Positions 43,381 through 52,188 are shown, numbered from the stretch's first letter. The stretch is 64,000 bases of DNA from Flavobacterium reichenbachii (GCF_002217435.1 NZ_MUHF01000003.1:186001-250000); one strand, 5' to 3'. The notes: generated by a model from the letters alone, not told the origin. Program-made: numbers and translations.

Positions 43381-44475
43381 ATGGGTTTTCTTGACAAATT
43401 ATTGGGTAAAAAAGATACTCTAATAGAATCTTATAGTGATTTTTGGAATTGGTTTCTAAAAAATGAAAAAGAGTTTTTTAAAGTTGTTCAAAGTGGGGAG
43501 AATATACACCCTGGTTTTTTTGATAAACTTTCACCCAAATTAGACGAAATTCATAATGATATTTATTATCTCACAGGAATGTTTGATGATCAAACTGCTG
43601 AATTAGTTCTAACGCCTGATGGTGTGGTTAGAAATATTTATGTAATAGAAGATTTAGTAAATGCCGCTCCAAAAATTGAAGGATGGAAATTTACTGCCCT
43701 AAAACCAGCATCAGATATTAAAGATGTTAGTATTAATTATAAAGATTTTAATTTTGATTCAGATAGTTTAAAATTTTGCCCCAAGCTCCATAGCGATTAT
43801 CCGGATGAAATTGATTTAAATATCGTATTTGAGGATTTTAAAGAAGAAGAAAAAGGATTTATTGCAAATGGGGTTTATCTTTTTTTGGATAATTATTTAG
43901 GTGAATTGCATTCTCTTACTTTAATAGATAATATGAAAGTTGTTGGAAAAGACAAAATTTCTGAAGAGCTAATTCCGATTGAAAAATTAAAAGATTATTT
44001 AATTTGGAGAGAAAAAGAATTTGTAGAAAAATATGAAGGCACCAGACACAATACTGAAAATGATTGTTATGCCAATTTTGAAGGAAAACGCCAGAGTGGA
44101 ATAATTGTTTTAGCAGTAATTAATACAACACTACTAGAATGGGATAAAAAAGCATCACATCCATGGATTTTTATTGTATCTGTTCCATTTAAAAAAACAG
44201 ATGAAAGTGGTTTGCCTGATGATGAAACCTACAAATTATTAGATGAAATTGAGGAAGAAATAATGCTTAGTCTTCCAGATTTAGATGGATATTTAAATAT
44301 CGGTAGAGAAACGTCAGATGGTAAAAGAGAAATCTTTTTTGCTTGTAAAGAATTCAGAAAACCTCCAAAAGTTTTAGATCAGATAATAAAAAAATACAAT
44401 CAAAAATTTGATATAGATTACGAAATCTATAAGGATAAATATTGGCAGACTTTTAGACATTTTGAGCAAAAATAA
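43381..44475 (+). CDS. DUF695-domain protein of unknown function
   Basis: The 364-residue cytoplasmic protein opens MGFLDKLLGKKDTLIESYSD. The N-terminal half (to ~230) has the acidic two-lobed pattern FDKLSPKLDEIHNDIYYLTG. The C-terminal half (~235-364) matches a DUF695-type domain: IVLAVINTTLLEWDKKASHP and then WIFIVSVPFKKTDESGLPD plus LDEIEEEI. No active-site pattern is seen. It has its own promoter and a terminator at 44482, so it is a single-gene transcript. Confidence 0.75.
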   Translation: MGFLDKLLGKKDTLIESYSDFWNWFLKNEKEFFKVVQSGENIHPGFFDKLSPKLDEIHNDIYYLTGMFDDQTAELVLTPDGVVRNIYVIEDLVNAAPKIEGWKFTALKPASDIKDVSINYKDFNFDSDSLKFCPKLHSDYPDEIDLNIVFEDFKEEEKGFIANGVYLFLDNYLGELHSLTLIDNMKVVGKDKISEELIPIEKLKDYLIWREKEFVEKYEGTRHNTENDCYANFEGKRQSGIIVLAVINTTLLEWDKKASHPWIFIVSVPFKKTDESGLPDDETYKLLDEIEEEIMLSLPDLDGYLNIGRETSDGKREIFFACKEFRKPPKVLDQIIKKYNQKFDIDYEIYKDKYWQTFRHFEQK

Positions 44476-44481
44476 ATAAGG

Positions 44482-44517
44482 AAAGCCGTTCTGAAAATAA
44501 TCTCAGAACGGCTTTTT
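44482..44517 (+). terminator. Terminator of the DUF695 gene
   Basis: AAAGCCGTTCTGA and TCAGAACGGCTTT form a perfect 13-bp stem with an 8-nt loop and a following T run. The stem is nearly identical to those at 42977 and 43091. Confidence 0.9.
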
Positions 44518-44638
44518 TATTTTGTTATCGCATTTTGTGTCATTTTGACGTAAGGACAAATTATACTCGTAAATGGACAAAGATTAGAGATATAGTTTGC
44601 GAAATTTCGAATTAAACCAAATTGTTCTAAAGTTAAAT

Positions 44639-44688
44639 CGCCACGAATTCACGAATTAATTGTCTTAAAAATTCGTGAATTCGTAGCG
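44639..44688. repeat. CACGAATTCACGAAT inverted repeat
   Basis: CGCCACGAATTCACGAAT (44639-44656) pairs with ATTCGTGAATTCGTAGCG (44671-44688) with one mismatch and a 14-nt loop. It is the same repeat family as the longer pair at 53498-53651. It lies just behind the PLP-enzyme gene. Confidence 0.7.
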
Positions 44689-44712
44689 AAAAAAAAATAT
44701 TCTAAAAACCAG

Positions 44713-45936
44713 TTAAACCCCGTGAACCATAACCTTTAAAACCCCAAGCTCCACCATACAAGCCTTCATCATCTCATAAGTACGCTGAATATCATTATCC
44801 AAACCAATCGAAAACCGAATCAAACCATCTGTTAATCCCATTTCTTTTTGTTCTTCCAGCGGAATTTCACTAGAAGTTGAGGTTCCCGGCGCACTAAATA
44901 ACGTTTTATAAAAACCTAAACTTACCGCAAGATATCCAAGATTTCTCGCCTGCATCAATTCCATTAATTCATTCGCTTTTGCCAAAGTTCCAACATCAAT
45001 CGTAAGCATGCCGCCAAAACCATATTCCGGATTAATCATTTTTTTGTACAATTCATGACTTGGATGACTTTTTAATCCAGGATAAACCGTTTTTAAGCCA
45101 TCTGCTTCAAATTGATCCGCCAGAAAATGAGCGTTATGACTGTGTTGCTTAATTCTGATATGAAGCGTACGCAGATTTTTCATCACAGATGCAGAACGTA
45201 AACTATCCATTGTTGGTCCCAAAAGCATGCTTGCTCCGGAATTTACATTTTTCAAAGCATTGATAAATTCTTTTGATGCGCAAGTTACACCTCCAACCGT
45301 ATCACTGCTTCCGTTAATATATTTCGTCAAACTATGAATGACAATATCTGCGCCCAATTTTGCAGGAGAAACCGATAAGGCTGAAAACGTATTATCGACT
45401 ACCAGTTTCAAATTATACTTTTTAGCAATTTTAGCCAAACCAGCAATATCAGCCACTTCCAAAAGCGGATTACTAACCGTTTCGCAATACAAAACTTTCG
45501 TTTTAGGTGTAATAGCAGCTTCAACAATCTCTAATTTTGTAATGTCAACAAACGTAGTTTCAATTCCGAATCTTGGGGTGAAATTTTTCAAAAAAGCATA
45601 AGTGCCGCCATAAATAGTCCGGCTCGAAACAATGTGGTCGCCTGCACCGCAAAGCTGCAACAGAGTAGGCGTAATCGCACCCATTCCGGAAGCCGACACA
45701 TTTGCCGTTTCCGTTCCTTCCATCGCCGCCAAAGCCTGATCCAAATACAAATTACTAGGCGAAGAATGGCGCGAATACAAATAACAGCCTTCCATATTCC
45801 CTTCAAAAGTATCGAACATCGTTTTAGCCGATAAAAATGTGTAAGTCGAAGAATCAGAAATCGACGGATTTACACCGCCAAATTCACCAAAGTATTGCAA
45901 ATCCTGAATTTTATCTGCTGGATTAAAGTCTTTCAT
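44713..45936 (-). CDS. Cys/Met metabolism PLP-dependent enzyme, methionine gamma-lyase-like
   Basis: Enzymes of this family break or make C-S bonds of sulfur amino acids (methionine gamma-lyase, cystathionine gamma-lyase or beta-lyase). The protein from the ATG at 45936 (MKDFNPADKI) has 407 residues. It contains ASGMGAITPTLLQLCGAGDH, YCETVSNPLLEVAD, the PLP-cofactor Asp in KLVVDNTFSALSVSP and the PLP lysine in VIHSLTKYINGSSD, with Arg near the C-terminus (DGLIRFSIGLDN). The frame extends to 45975 (MKPELETNKK); the shorter start is favoured by homology. It is divergent from an Lrp/AsnC regulator, which probably controls it in response to an amino acid. Confidence 0.88.
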   Translation of the reverse strand: MKDFNPADKIQDLQYFGEFGGVNPSISDSSTYTFLSAKTMFDTFEGNMEGCYLYSRHSSPSNLYLDQALAAMEGTETANVSASGMGAITPTLLQLCGAGDHIVSSRTIYGGTYAFLKNFTPRFGIETTFVDITKLEIVEAAITPKTKVLYCETVSNPLLEVADIAGLAKIAKKYNLKLVVDNTFSALSVSPAKLGADIVIHSLTKYINGSSDTVGGVTCASKEFINALKNVNSGASMLLGPTMDSLRSASVMKNLRTLHIRIKQHSHNAHFLADQFEADGLKTVYPGLKSHPSHELYKKMINPEYGFGGMLTIDVGTLAKANELMELMQARNLGYLAVSLGFYKTLFSAPGTSTSSEIPLEEQKEMGLTDGLIRFSIGLDNDIQRTYEMMKACMVELGVLKVMVHGV

Positions 45937-46012
45937 TTTAGTTCGTTTTTTATTTGTTTCAAGTTCAGGTTTCAAGTTGTTTGAACTTAATCCTGTTTTC
46001 GGTGTGAATTTT

Positions 46013-46130
46013 TAGGAGCTATTTCCTGCTCCCGAAGCTTCGGGACGTTTCAATCTTTTGTGCCTCCCGAAGCCTCGGGACCGGCACAAAAGGATTTCCA
46101 CTTCTATCAGGGCTAGGCAACCCATTTTCA
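46013..46130. repeat. Dispersed intergenic palindromic element, copy B
   Basis: On the minus strand it has the same ends as copy A at 35860: CCTAGCCCTGATAGAAGTGG, AAATCCTTTTGTG and CACAAAAGATTGAAACG. It carries two related hairpins, TCCCGAAGCTTCGGGA (46030-46045) and TCCCGAAGCCTCGGGA (46065-46080). The intergenic region 45976-46318 is otherwise gene-free; it must also hold the two divergent promoters. Confidence 0.85.
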
Positions 46131-46318
46131 AAATAAATTCTATCCAAAATAACATCTTATTAGAAAATTAATCAATAATGTGTTTTATATTTAGATTTTA
46201 AAACTAAAGAAGTAATCTAGTAAAGATTATTAATCTAAATTTGTTTTAGAAAACACAAACTAATAGATTTTCTTTCATCTAAAAAATAAACAACAACCAT
46301 CAACAATAAATAAAAAAA

Positions 46319-46777
46319 ATGACCCTAGACGCCACCGATAAAAAACTCCTCGTTTTATTACAAACCGACAGTAAAAAAACAACCAAAGAATTATCCTTAA
46401 AACTCAATCTTTCGGTTACAGCAGTTTATGAACGTATCAAAAAGTTAGAGCGAGAAGGCATCATAAAAAACTACGTCGCATTGGTAGATAAAACCAAAAT
46501 AGATAAAGGATTTGTAGTTTTCTGTCACTTAAAATTGATTCAGCACACCAAAGAATTCCTAACCAAATTTGAAAGCGAAGTTATCAAACTGAACGAAGTT
46601 TTAGAATGCCATCATGTAAGCGGCGATTACGATTATATCCTGAAAGTTTTAGTAAAAGATATGGAAGCGTATCGGGAATTTTTGGTAACGAAACTTACAA
46701 GTTTGCAGCATATTGGCAGTACACAAAGTATGTTTATGATTAGCGAAGTGAAGAATTCAACGGTAATTTCTTTTTAA
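46319..46777 (+). CDS. Lrp/AsnC family transcriptional regulator
   Basis: The 152-residue protein has an N-terminal winged helix (DATDKKLLVLLQTDSKKTTK, then LSVTAVYERIKKLEREGIIK) and a C-terminal RAM ligand-binding domain with VLECHHVSGDYDYILKVLV. Lrp-type proteins bind DNA as multimers and respond to amino acids. It is divergent from the methionine gamma-lyase-like gene, its most likely target. The next gene is far off, so it is monocistronic. Confidence 0.95.
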   Translation: MTLDATDKKLLVLLQTDSKKTTKELSLKLNLSVTAVYERIKKLEREGIIKNYVALVDKTKIDKGFVVFCHLKLIQHTKEFLTKFESEVIKLNEVLECHHVSGDYDYILKVLVKDMEAYREFLVTKLTSLQHIGSTQSMFMISEVKNSTVISF

Positions 46778-47128
46778 GGGACTAAGGTTCTGAGTGGCTA
46801 AGGTTCTAAGGTTTTTCTGTAGAGACGCACTTCAGTGCGTCTAACGTCTGTTTGTCATCCTGAGGAATGCAGGATCACAACAGAAGCTCCCAATGCAAAA
46901 TCCCCAATCTTTGTCGAGTTACGTGTGTGATCCTTCGTTCCTCAGGATGACAAGTTGGTGTGTAAATTTTCTTGCTGAGCATCGTTACTATGCTAAAAAA
47001 TAAAAACTTTGCGTCCTGAAGCTTCGGATTGTGTAACTCTTAGTGAACTTTACATTGAAATATTCAATTCAAAATATTAACACAATTCAAAACTAAAAAA
47101 GTTTAAATTTGACTTAAAATGAAACGCT
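46778..47128. other. Gene-free region dominated by a 161-bp repeat
   Basis: Between the Lrp regulator and the antitoxin lies the first copy of the 161-bp direct repeat (46806-46966) plus the degraded hairpin word TCCTGAAGCTTCGGA at 47014-47028. The remaining ~100 bp ahead of the antitoxin is AT-rich and should hold its promoter. Confidence 0.6.
46806..46966. repeat. 161-bp repeat with terminal inverted repeats, left copy
   Basis: It is about 96% identical (roughly six differences) to 47661-47821 and of equal length. Inside, 28-bp imperfect inverted repeats (46852-46879 and 46926-46953, two mismatches; core TCATCCTGAGGAA) bracket a short unique centre, and the hairpin GACGCACTTCAGTGCGTC precedes them. 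This looks like a MITE-like or REP-like dispersed element. Confidence 0.9.
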
Positions 47129-47374
47129 ATGAAAACGAAAGAATTAAGACGTAAACTGATAAAAGATTTTGGAAAATTCATTGAAGACGATTCTAAACTT
47201 GAAATTTTGGAAAGTGTTTTTAATGCTATAAATGATGACGAAAAAAAATCAAATGTTCCAGATTCTCATTATGATGTAGTTGAAGAAGAAAGAGAAAAAT
47301 ATATTTCGGGAGCAAATCAAACAAGTTCTTGGGAAGAAGTAGAACAGCGGTTGAATGCAAAGTATGGTTTTTAA
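47129..47374 (+). CDS. Antitoxin of a ParE-type toxin-antitoxin module
   Basis: The 81-residue acidic protein has a C-terminal segment SSWEEVEQRLNAKYGF typical of Bacteroidetes addiction-module antitoxins. The N-terminal part (MKTKELRRKLIKDFGKFIED) is likely the dimer/DNA-binding region. Its end overlaps the toxin start by 11 nt. It is bracketed by 161-bp direct repeats, so the whole module could move or be lost as a unit. Confidence 0.8.
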   Translation: MKTKELRRKLIKDFGKFIEDDSKLEILESVFNAINDDEKKSNVPDSHYDVVEEEREKYISGANQTSSWEEVEQRLNAKYGF

Positions 47375-47654
47375 GATTAAAATTTTACCATTAGCAGAAA
47401 AAGAAATTGATGAATCGATCCAATTCTATGAAAATAGAAGTAAAGATTTAGGAAAACAATTTCTAACTTATTTAAAGTCATATTTAAAAGTTTTAAAAAC
47501 AAATCCAGAACTATTCGAAATAAAAAAACAACTGCGTTATCGCGAATTAACTCTGATAAAATTTCCTTTTGTGATTATTTATGAAATTATTGATAATGAG
47601 GTAATCGTATATTCAGTATTTCATACTTCAAGAAATCCTAAAAGAAAACCTTAA
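47364..47654 (+). CDS. RelE/ParE family toxin
   Basis: The 96-residue protein from the ATG at 47364 (MVFKIKILPLAEKEIDESIQ) has the family fold marks: AEKEIDESIQFYENRSKDLG, then LRYRELTLIKFPFVIIYEI, and the end VFHTSRNPKRKP. ParE-type toxins poison gyrase and RelE-types cleave mRNA; which one applies is not decidable. The frame opens 9 nt earlier at 47355, but ATG at 47364 fits known N-termini. It is translated from within the antitoxin end. Confidence 0.87.
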   Translation: MVFKIKILPLAEKEIDESIQFYENRSKDLGKQFLTYLKSYLKVLKTNPELFEIKKQLRYRELTLIKFPFVIIYEIIDNEVIVYSVFHTSRNPKRKP

Positions 47655-47660
47655 TTAGAA

Positions 47661-47821
47661 CTAAGGTTTTTCTGTAGAGACGCACTGCAGTGCGTCTAAC
47701 GTCTGTTTGTCATCCTGAGGAATGCAGAATCACAACAGAACCTCCGAATGCAAAATCCCCAATCTTTGTCGAGTTGCGTGTGTGATCCTTCGTTCCTCAG
47801 GATGACAAGTTGGTGTATAAA
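47661..47821. repeat. 161-bp repeat with terminal inverted repeats, right copy
   Basis: This is the direct-orientation partner of 46806-46966. The outer hairpin reads GACGCACTGCAGTGCGTC, the same TCATCCTGAGGAA inverted ends follow, and the two copies enclose the toxin-antitoxin pair. Confidence 0.9.
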
Positions 47822-47979
47822 CTTTGCGTCTTCGCGACTTTACGAACAAATTTCAGCTTTATAAATAAAAAACTTAGCGAACCTTGCGTAAAACCTTTGC
47901 GAATTTTGCGGTAAAATAGTATACCAAAATTTCACACAAAAAACATTGAAATTTAAACTTTAAACAAAACTTTATTCCT

Positions 47980-47987
47980 TAATTTTG
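47980..47987 (+). promoter_or_regulatory. Candidate -7 box of the dihydrolipoyl dehydrogenase gene
   Basis: TAATTTTG fits TAnnTTTG and lies 27 bp upstream of the ATG. Confidence 0.55.
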
Positions 47988-48014
47988 TATCGCTAAAAAT
48001 AAAATAGACAAACT

Positions 48015-49418
48015 ATGAGTTCATTTGACGTAGTCATTATAGGTTCAGGACCGGGCGGATATGTATCAGCAATTCGTTGCGCACAATTAGGTTTCAAAAC
48101 AGCAATTGTAGAAAAGTATAACGCTCTTGGCGGAACTTGCCTTAACGTAGGTTGTATTCCCTCAAAAGCTTTGTTAGCTTCTTCTCATCATTACTCAGAA
48201 ATTGCTCATTTTGCAGATCACGGAATTGAAGTTTCGGGTGATGTAAAAATCAATTTAGAGAAAATGATTGCGCGCAAACAAGCAGTTGTAGATCAAACCG
48301 TGGGTGGAATCAACTACTTAATGGATAAAAATAAAATTACTGTTTTTAATGGTTTAGGTTCTTTCGTAGACGCAACACACATTGCAGTTGCAAAAGCTGA
48401 CGGAACATCAGAAACTATCGAAGCAAAATATACTGTAATCGCTACAGGTTCAAAACCATCTTCTTTGCCATTCATCAAAATTGATAAAGAAAGAATTATT
48501 ACTTCTACAGAAGCTTTGGCTTTAAAAGAAGTTCCAAAACACTTAGTAATTATTGGAGGAGGAGTTATCGGAATCGAACTTGGACAAGTTTACTTGCGTT
48601 TAGGAGCTCAGGTTTCGGTAGTAGAATTCATGGACAGAATCATTCCGGGAATGGATAGTTCATTGTCTAAAGAATTGACTAAAGTGTTGAAAAAACAAGG
48701 AATGAAATTCTACGTTTCTCACAAAGTAAAATCGGTTGAGAGAAACGGCGATGCTGTTGTAGTTCAGGCTGAAAATGCAAAAGGAGAAACTATTACTCTT
48801 GAAGGAGATTATTCATTAGTTTCTGTTGGTCGTCGTCCTTACACAGACGGATTAAATGCTGACAAAGCCGGAGTAAAAATTTCAGACAGAGGACAAGTAG
48901 AAGTAAACGATCATTTACAAACAAATGTTCCAAATATTTATGCAATTGGAGACGTTATTCGCGGTGCAATGTTAGCGCATAAAGCTGAAGAAGAAGGAAC
49001 TATGGTTGCGGAAATCTTGGCAGGTCAAAAACCACATATCGATTATAATTTAATTCCTGGTGTTGTTTATACTTGGCCGGAAGTTGCTGCAGTTGGACAA
49101 ACTGAAGAGCAGTTGAAAGCGGCAGGAATAGCTTACAAAGCTGGAAGTTTTCCTTTTAAAGCTTTAGGACGTGCGAGAGCAAGTGCTGATCTGGATGGAT
49201 TTGTAAAAATTCTTGCTGATGAAAAAACAGATGAGGTTTTAGGAGTTCACATGATTGGAGCACGTACAGCAGATTTAATTGCTGAAGCGGTTACTGCAAT
49301 GGAATTTAAAGCTTCTGCAGAAGATATCTCAAGAATGAGCCATGCGCATCCAACTTTCGCGGAAGCGGTAAAAGAAGCAGCATTAGCAGCTACTGAAAAC
49401 AGAGCAATTCACGTATAA
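48015..49418 (+). CDS. lpdA: Dihydrolipoyl dehydrogenase (E3)
   Basis: It regenerates lipoamide in the pyruvate and 2-oxoglutarate dehydrogenase complexes and the glycine cleavage system, with FAD and NAD. The 467-residue protein starts MSSFDVVIIGSGPGGYVSAI (FAD loop GSGPGG), has the redox pair in GGTCLNVGCIPSKALL, the NAD loop IIGGGVIGIELG and the C-terminal His-Glu pair HAHPTFAEAVKEA. All residues for activity are present. It stands apart from the other dehydrogenase-complex genes, with its own promoter and terminator. Confidence 0.98.
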   Translation: MSSFDVVIIGSGPGGYVSAIRCAQLGFKTAIVEKYNALGGTCLNVGCIPSKALLASSHHYSEIAHFADHGIEVSGDVKINLEKMIARKQAVVDQTVGGINYLMDKNKITVFNGLGSFVDATHIAVAKADGTSETIEAKYTVIATGSKPSSLPFIKIDKERIITSTEALALKEVPKHLVIIGGGVIGIELGQVYLRLGAQVSVVEFMDRIIPGMDSSLSKELTKVLKKQGMKFYVSHKVKSVERNGDAVVVQAENAKGETITLEGDYSLVSVGRRPYTDGLNADKAGVKISDRGQVEVNDHLQTNVPNIYAIGDVIRGAMLAHKAEEEGTMVAEILAGQKPHIDYNLIPGVVYTWPEVAAVGQTEEQLKAAGIAYKAGSFPFKALGRARASADLDGFVKILADEKTDEVLGVHMIGARTADLIAEAVTAMEFKASAEDISRMSHAHPTFAEAVKEAALAATENRAIHV

Positions 49419-49443
49419 TTTACGTTAAAATATATATTTTATA

Positions 49444-49487
49444 AACCGCCAGTCCCGAGGTTTCGGAATTTCTGGCGGTTTTTTTTG
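49444..49487 (+). terminator. Terminator of lpdA
   Basis: AACCGCCAG pairs with CTGGCGGTT, followed by a T8 run. The loop holds a degenerate copy of the TCCCGAAGCTTCGGGA word (49453-49467). Confidence 0.9.
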
Positions 49488-49590
49488 TTTTTTAATGTAT
49501 TGATTTGTAACTTTATAATATAATAATCAAAAAGAATTCTGTAAAAATATTTATCGATTCTGATGTTATCTTTATTTAAAAAGAAACATC

Positions 49591-50133
49591 ATGAAAAATA
49601 AATATATAACTCCGGTTTTAATAGGAGCAGGAATAGTTTTTCTCCTTTATTCGTGTGGATCTACAATTCCGAAAGATGCAGCGGCTGTCACTAATTTTGA
49701 CAAAGCTAAATATCTTGGAAAATGGTATGAAATTGCCAGATTAGATTTTAAGTATGAGAAAGGACTGAATAACGTTACAGCAGAATATTCGTTGAATGAT
49801 AATGGCACTATAAAAGTAGATAACAGGGGCTATAATGTCATAAAAGACAAGTGGGAACAGAGCATCGGGAAAGCTAAATTTGTCAAAAAAGACAACATTG
49901 GTATGCTTAAGGTCTCATTTTTTGGTCCTTTTTATGCTGGTTATAATGTAGTTGCAATAGATGAGGACTACAAATACGCATTAGTTATAGGCGAAAGCTT
50001 AAAATACATGTGGATACTTTCCAGAGAGACAACAATTCCTGCCACCATTCATGCGGCATATGTAAAAAAAGCTCAGGAAATTGGTTATGATACCACAAAG
50101 TTAGTTTGGGTAAATCATGATAAAGCTAAATAA
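49591..50133 (+). CDS. Lipocalin lipoprotein, Blc-like
   Basis: The 180-residue precursor has a lipobox at FLLYSC (Cys22) and a lipocalin core with the GxW motif in KYLGKWYEIARLDFKYEKGL, then NVTAEYSLNDNGTIKVDNRG and YALVIGESLKYMWILSRE. Bacterial lipocalins of this type are outer-membrane lipoproteins binding fatty acids or lysophospholipids. A hairpin terminator follows immediately. Confidence 0.93.
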   Translation: MKNKYITPVLIGAGIVFLLYSCGSTIPKDAAAVTNFDKAKYLGKWYEIARLDFKYEKGLNNVTAEYSLNDNGTIKVDNRGYNVIKDKWEQSIGKAKFVKKDNIGMLKVSFFGPFYAGYNVVAIDEDYKYALVIGESLKYMWILSRETTIPATIHAAYVKKAQEIGYDTTKLVWVNHDKAK

Positions 50134-50137
50134 AAAG

Positions 50138-50166
50138 AACCCCGGCAGATAAAATCTGTCGGGGTT
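50138..50166. terminator. Bidirectional terminator between the lipocalin and DoxX genes
   Basis: AACCCCGGCAGA and TCTGTCGGGGTT form a 12-bp stem with a one-pair G/T irregularity and a 5-nt loop; T-rich and A-rich flanks on both sides serve both convergent genes. Confidence 0.85.
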
Positions 50167-50187
50167 ACTATTTTTAGTCAATAATAC

Positions 50188-50562
50188 TCAAGGTGTAAAA
50201 ACAGTTTTGTAGTTATCCCAATATCTGTAAATTAAAAATAAATTGGCTAAGAAAAGCAGTCCCGCAATAGGCAGGCCTTCTGGAGCCATAAAATAATTAA
50301 TAAACAAAATATTGATTGTAATGGGTAAGATTAAAATATTAGCCAATGATACAAAACGTCCCGTTATAAATGCAATACCGCAAAGCAATTCAATTGTTTT
50401 TGCTAATGGTAATAAATAAGTTGAAGCAACTAAGCCCATGTTAAAAGCTTTAAAATTTCCCGTAACCTCAGGTTCCGGAGCCAGTTTAAAGAAAAAGCTT
50501 ATTGAGGCAAATAACAACAGAAGACCAATCAAAACTCGGACAATAATGGTAGCAATTTTCAT
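50188..50562 (-). CDS. DoxX-like small membrane protein
   Basis: The 124-residue protein has four hydrophobic segments (about 5-24, 45-68, 70-85, 94-113), with GLLLLFASISFFFKLAPEPE and LAKTIELLCGIAFITGRFVS typical of the DoxX/DoxD family, where quinone or redox roles are guessed. No cofactor motif is visible. Monocistronic and convergent with the lipocalin. Confidence 0.8.
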   Translation of the reverse strand: MKIATIIVRVLIGLLLLFASISFFFKLAPEPEVTGNFKAFNMGLVASTYLLPLAKTIELLCGIAFITGRFVSLANILILPITINILFINYFMAPEGLPIAGLLFLANLFLIYRYWDNYKTVFTP

Positions 50563-50777
50563 AATAGTTAGGATTTATAGGAGTTAAAAAATAAATAATT
50601 ATCTGCTTGAAATCTTATAATCTAAATTGGTATATCAAAATGAAAATCTATTTAAAAAATCATTAAATTGAGAATTTAACAATCAATAACATTGTATTTT
50701 GTGATTACTTTAAATGTTATATCAAATATAATGATTTTTTTCTTACTAAATTGCTGGTTTTTAACAGTTTTGTGTTT

Positions 50778-52007
50778 TTATTTCAAACTTTCGTTAATTA
50801 GCCTTTCCATTAATTTATTCAAATATTCTACCTGATAGTCTCCAACAGACGCTACAAGATGGTCGTTGCCAATACCGCTGTCATTCGTTATAAATACGTA
50901 AGTACCGTTTGTAGCAATTGCCATATAACGCATCAAAAACTCTGTTTCTTTGTCAATACCACTTGCAGTAATCGGAATTATTTTGATTCCTTTTTTGCTT
51001 GCTGAAGCAATTAAAGTATGAATTTGAGATATTATTTGGTCATCATAGTGAGGCGGTGCGTCCAAAACTAAAAATAAAATTCTGGAAACAGCATTTTCCG
51101 ACCATTGTAAGTTATTAATTGATTGGTCTAAAGCAGTTTCTACAGCCTCAGGAAAGTCACCTCCGGCAGCAGCCGATTGTTCTTTTATAAAATTAACGGT
51201 CTTATCAATATTCGATGAAAAATCAGATACTTTAGTAACATATTCTTCGTCTTTGTCTCTGTAAAAAACAGCTCCCATATTAATTTGGGTATCTTGATTT
51301 TTGTTTTTTACTTTTGAGATTACATCTGTCAATTCTTCTTTTAAAAATTCTAATTCATCTCCCATAGAACCAGTTGCATCAACCATAAAAGCAATGTCAA
51401 TTTTCTTTTCAGTTTGTTTTTGAGGATTGTATTTTAAAACCAGATTGTTGATTTTTTTGTCGTTGTAACTTTTAATGTTCTGAAATATCTCATTTCCAAT
51501 CTTAATTTTTAAATTATTTAAATTTGATTGGTCGTTATATTTTAAAGAAGGCCACAATTCGGCATTTCCTTTATTGTTTGTTTTAGATGTCCAAACGATC
51601 TCATTTTGAGAGTTAAGCAGTGCTACAGATGCATCGACTACGTTTCCTGAATTAGATCTTAAATTGATCGATATACGGTTTGATAAATTATATTTCCAAT
51701 AATTTTTCATTTCAGAAAATTCAGAATTGTCGTTTAGAGATTCCCAGAAAGACCAATTGCTTAAATCATCCCATTCTCCAGCAGTAATTTGTCCAGCCTG
51801 AGTTTGTAATTGTTGATCTTTTTCATCAGATTCAGAATAGCTTCCGTCAGTTTCAGAAGCACTTCCATCTGTTGTTACTACAGCTCTGTCTTCTGAGCTT
51901 ACTGATTCCATTTTTGTCTCAGCTGATGCTGAATCAATTTTTTTGCAGGAAAAAAGTACTATCATAAGTACTAAGCTGGCAAATCCTAATTTTGCAATTG
52001 TTTTCAT
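50778..52007 (-). CDS. Lipoprotein with a von Willebrand factor A domain
   Basis: The 409-residue precursor has a lipobox LFSC (Cys21) after a hydrophobic stretch. A polar Ser/Asp-rich linker (~25-70) precedes a beta-rich region (~110-195). The VWA domain starts at KIDIAFMVDATGSMGDELEF, with the metal-ion-dependent adhesion site D210-A-T-G-S214, and continues with FLVLDAPPHYDD and ITASGIDKETEFLMRYMA. It is probably exposed on the outer membrane and may bind a protein partner through a metal. No partner gene is near. Confidence 0.9.
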   Translation of the reverse strand: MKTIAKLGFASLVLMIVLFSCKKIDSASAETKMESVSSEDRAVVTTDGSASETDGSYSESDEKDQQLQTQAGQITAGEWDDLSNWSFWESLNDNSEFSEMKNYWKYNLSNRISINLRSNSGNVVDASVALLNSQNEIVWTSKTNNKGNAELWPSLKYNDQSNLNNLKIKIGNEIFQNIKSYNDKKINNLVLKYNPQKQTEKKIDIAFMVDATGSMGDELEFLKEELTDVISKVKNKNQDTQINMGAVFYRDKDEEYVTKVSDFSSNIDKTVNFIKEQSAAAGGDFPEAVETALDQSINNLQWSENAVSRILFLVLDAPPHYDDQIISQIHTLIASASKKGIKIIPITASGIDKETEFLMRYMAIATNGTYVFITNDSGIGNDHLVASVGDYQVEYLNKLMERLINESLK

Positions 52008-52188
52008 AAAGGTTTTAAAATTTGATTAATATTTAAATATTCGTTAGTTAAAAATAGATCTGATGTATTAAAATTTTTCAGAATCGGTACAAATCGATAT
52101 ACTAAAAAGTGTGCCAATAATTTTTTGTGGATTACTTTATCGAAGGATTTTTTTTGTCGTAATTTTGAAGTCTAAAATTTATTCATTT

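Larger units (their letters stand above)
47655..48014. other. Gene-free region with the right repeat copy and the lpd promoter
   Basis: The region has the second 161-bp repeat (47661-47821), a stretch with words shared by flavobacterial intergenic DNA (TTTGCGT...CGACTTTACG), and the -7 box TAATTTTG at 47980-47987 upstream of the dihydrolipoyl dehydrogenase gene. No gene is seen. Confidence 0.7.

Noticed and set aside
46806..47821. IS-type composite transposon around the toxin-antitoxin genes
   Set aside because: The flanking 161-bp repeats encode no transposase, so they are reported as MITE-like repeats only.
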